Assembly: GCA_964627035.1 (NCBI GenBank)
Contig: CAZVKN010000030.1
Location: forward strand, 1 to 33,757
DNA from: CAZVKN01 sp964627035
Lineage (GTDB): Bacteria; Electryoneota; AABM5-125-24; Hatepunaeales; Hatepunaeaceae
Length of the DNA: 33,757 bases
Reading direction: 5' to 3'
In this document: piece after piece, positions 31,889 through 33,757 of the stretch
Position numbering within the stretch: the stretch's first letter is position 1
Layout of the letters: each line of letters begins with the position of its first letter
Position numbers and translations under genes: made by a program
The notes under the pieces: model-generated
What the model saw: only the letters and a program-made list of their open reading frames with translations
What the model was told of the DNA's origin: nothing
Databases searched by the model: none

Positions 31889-32962
31889 ATGAGCATAGTT
31901 AAGAACATAAGCATACTTCTTCTCGGAGTCATCTTCTTAAGCTGTCTGCCGGCAGAGGTTCCGGTTGACCCCGACCCTGCAGGATTGGATCAATTGACTT
32001 CCACCGATCAAAAGGCTCTCGGGCTTGATATGGCAGGCATGTTCGGTCAATCCATCAGGAAGGCGATTTACTGCACTGATGCGATTAACGACCGCCTGCT
32101 CTCCGAGTATGCAGATAATCGCAATTGGCAGCCGTATGACTTTATCGCAGACGGCGATGAACGTGACCCTGACAACGATTCCCCGCCTGACGGGTTTGAA
32201 GGTCCTATGCAAGGTCCGGATGACAGCGACGGCTGGTACAGGATTCAGAACAGATCGGAGCTGGAGAGCATCGAGCGTTACACCTGGATCAAATGGACAC
32301 CGGACATCTGGGACGGATCAGTCGAGGAGCTGACCCGATTTCAGCGGATTGACGAAGACAACTTCGACAATGTCAATGTTGAGGAGCTGCAGGACAATCT
32401 GATTATACTCGGCGCCGAACTTCGCGCAGGCATCGTAAACGGCAGCATCCTGCAGCAGATGAGTTTCTCACCGGATGATCCGGTTGACGGACAGGACTAC
32501 CGCACAGCCACAGGGACGGTTATGTATGAAGTCAGCGTGGACATCCGCATCCCGAGACCTGATGAGGATAGATACATCAGATCGAATACCGGCGCGAGCT
32601 TTAACTGTGTGGCGACATATCCGACGTTTGAGTTGAACCGACCTGACATAGAGCTCGATCCGATGGATTTAACCCTCACGGAGTATGCCGTAGCTTACTC
32701 GCGTGGCAATATCAACGACCGTGGCGAGCGTGTCAGACGCTATTCATCAGTTGCAGACGGAATCGGCAGAGGTCAGTTCCGCAATATCGTAGCTGAGATG
32801 GGAGAAGAGAGGGAAGAGGCAATGGTCGAAGGAGATGCAACCGTGGATGTAGGTGTGGATGCTGAGGCGGTACACATCGAGTTTAACACTCCCGAAACCG
32901 GCCATTTTACATTACTGTCGGAAGATTTTGACAGCGCGCATGAGTTTGATTTCAGCCCGTGA
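31889..32962 (+). CDS. Lipoprotein of unknown function
   Basis: 357 residues. The signal peptide ends in lipobox IFLSC (C19), so the mature protein is membrane-anchored. The next residues, LPAEVPVDPDPAG, form an acidic, Pro-rich linker. The rest is acidic and looks mixed alpha/beta; a run of Asp-rich turns (DGDERDPDNDSPPDG, about 88-102) could bind calcium, by inference. There is no second membrane helix and no T9SS domain. No family recognised. No strong Shine-Dalgarno precedes the ATG. The gene ends facing the partial surface-protein gene, with about 190 bases between them. Confidence 0.75.
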   Translation: MSIVKNISILLLGVIFLSCLPAEVPVDPDPAGLDQLTSTDQKALGLDMAGMFGQSIRKAIYCTDAINDRLLSEYADNRNWQPYDFIADGDERDPDNDSPPDGFEGPMQGPDDSDGWYRIQNRSELESIERYTWIKWTPDIWDGSVEELTRFQRIDEDNFDNVNVEELQDNLIILGAELRAGIVNGSILQQMSFSPDDPVDGQDYRTATGTVMYEVSVDIRIPRPDEDRYIRSNTGASFNCVATYPTFELNRPDIELDPMDLTLTEYAVAYSRGNINDRGERVRRYSSVADGIGRGQFRNIVAEMGEEREEAMVEGDATVDVGVDAEAVHIEFNTPETGHFTLLSEDFDSAHEFDFSP

Positions 32963-33100
32963 GTATCTTTCGAGCTAAGTCAAAGTGTACATTTGATGAT
33001 GCGCATACTTATCAACCACAAGTTAAAGGATGGATTTATGTAAGGACGTAGCCTGCGACGGCTCGCAATTCCTTGACAGCATAGTTGGTTGAAAAATAAG
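32963..33100. other. Short intergenic region between convergent genes
   Basis: Nothing gene-like. No clear terminator for the + strand lipoprotein was seen here other than the shared hairpin at 33101-33129, which lacks a T tract on that strand. Confidence 0.5.
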
Positions 33101-33129
33101 AAGGCTGACCCGACGGTAGGATCAGCCTT
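33101..33129 (-). terminator. Terminator of the partial surface-protein gene
   Basis: AAGGCTGA (33101-33108) and TCAGCCTT (33122-33129), a perfect 8-bp stem. On the minus strand it is followed by CTTATTTTTC. It lies 27 bases after the stop codon of the gene at 33157. Confidence 0.75.
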
Positions 33130-33156
33130 TGTTGGGATCAGTGTGACAAGTTTGAA

Positions 33157-33757
33157 TTACTCAATCTCACCTTCGTTGTAACCTTCAAACAGGTCTTTGG
33201 CAGCATTATAATTACCACCGTTCTCGAGCATATACTCACCCCAGATCAGAAATGCGCGTGTGACCAGCTCATTGCCGTCAAGATATGCACCGTGAGCATA
33301 GTTGTACTCTGATGCCGTCATATGCTTAGCGAGACGAACAGCAGGCTGGTTGTTGTTGCTGTCCAGTGCGTCGTATGCATCGTCCAGGTTTGCATGATTC
33401 AGAGCATCATAACCAAAGCTCTCCAGTGCAGAGCGGTAGTTTTCCAAAGTAGCTGCATCAACCTGCACACCACGGTTTTGATTGCGAAGTGCCTTCCGGA
33501 TGTTGTTTTTCCAGAAACCGAGACCGTAACTGTCGGCGGTTGCACCGATCAGATCGTCAAAGTTAAGGCTGTAGCCGAAACCTACTGCTTCGTCTTCACC
33601 ATCAATAGTGACGTTAGCGGTGAGTCCGGTTGTTGAACTGAATCCGCCGATTGCATCTATTTCAACCGTGTAGTCACCGTCTTCCAGTTCTTCGAACAGG
33701 AATGTGTTTGACGTCAGAACGTATTGGACAAAATTGTACAATAAGTTAAGGACTGCT
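33157..33757 (-). CDS. C-terminal part of a probable surface/secreted protein with GFWKN-type domain (partial)
   Basis: The frame is open to the window edge, so the N-terminus lies outside; the TTG at 33741 should not be taken as the start. The visible part begins with a beta-sandwich end (FEELEDGDYTVEI...SSTTGLTANVTI...GFGY), like repeats of prealbumin/CNA-B or SdrD-B type. It then has SYGLGFWKNNIRKALR and a helical region with LAKHMTASEYNYAHGAYLDG and LIWGEYMLENGG. A GFWKN segment followed by Ala/Leu-rich helices recurs at the ends of secreted, repeat-containing bacterial proteins. No T9SS sorting domain: it ends YNEGEIE. Function unknown. Confidence 0.7.
   Translation of the reverse strand, partial: AVLNLLYNFVQYVLTSNTFLFEELEDGDYTVEIDAIGGFSSTTGLTANVTIDGEDEAVGFGYSLNFDDLIGATADSYGLGFWKNNIRKALRNQNRGVQVDAATLENYRSALESFGYDALNHANLDDAYDALDSNNNQPAVRLAKHMTASEYNYAHGAYLDGNELVTRAFLIWGEYMLENGGNYNAAKDLFEGYNEGEIE

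Noticed and set aside
33157..33741. Complete 194-residue gene starting at the TTG
   Set aside because: The reading frame continues to the window edge and the first visible residues are mid-domain beta strand, so the gene is truncated by the window.
1..33757. CRISPR array, phage or intact insertion sequence
   Set aside because: No regularly spaced repeats, cas genes, integrase or transposase were found on either strand.

Overview
The window looks like a chromosomal segment from a bacterium of the FCB superphylum (Fibrobacteres-Chlorobi-Bacteroidetes and related candidate phyla), probably an uncultured lineage rather than a classic Bacteroidetes. Three large secreted proteins end in a type IX secretion (T9SS) C-terminal sorting domain with the YPNPFN signature. 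There is outer-membrane machinery (LptE, two heptosyltransferase-like GT9 enzymes). The tmRNA tag, read here as ADDYSYAYAA, closely resembles the Chlorobium-type tag as I recall it. No phage, CRISPR array or intact transposon is visible. Most genes are housekeeping; the unusual material is mainly between genes.

Layout, left to right. (1) + strand 76-3876: cmk, plsC and rpsA with a long Lys/Glu-rich tail and a good terminator. (2) 3877-5447: a palindromic dispersed repeat, then mtaB (ms2t6A tRNA modification) and its terminator. (3) 5709-7300: a T9SS-exported beta-helix protein. (4) 7488-9752: a PiT phosphate transporter with a fused C-terminal helical (PhoU-like) domain. (5) - strand 14218-9953: a gingipain-family (C25) T9SS cargo protein whose catalytic Cys and GHG motif appear to be missing. 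(6) - strand 17905-14322: an apparent respiratory operon with its own promoter and terminator: receiver-only regulator, Rieske protein (Tat signal), fused cytochrome b, nine-haem cytochrome c with a C-terminal anchor, and tatA. (7) - strand: a UMF1-family MFS transporter, tRNA-Lys, purA, secF and secD, with a near-consensus promoter before secD. (8) - strand 28908-24155: sigma-54 activator, lptE, a Sua5/low-molecular-weight phosphatase fusion and two GT9 glycosyltransferases, overlapping or nearly touching. (9) tRNA-Thr, a 70-bp palindromic repeat and ssrA (tmRNA). (10) A third T9SS cargo gene preceded by a small leader ORF and by a duplicated 96-bp copy of the end of the PiT gene. (11) A lipoprotein of unknown function and the C-terminal part of a probable surface protein cut by the window edge.

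Several genes connect. The Sua5 domain makes the intermediate for t6A, which MtaB then methylthiolates. SecDF and TatA serve export; the Tat-type Rieske protein is encoded in the same operon as tatA; and the three T9SS cargo proteins need Sec export first. The strongest unexplained signals are (a) the PiT-tail duplication, whose TTGACA appears to serve as the -35 box of the next T9SS gene; (b) two copies of a ~100-bp intergenic element whose hairpin stems differ by compensating changes; and (c) the nine-haem variant of a cytochrome bc complex with a dedicated receiver protein.
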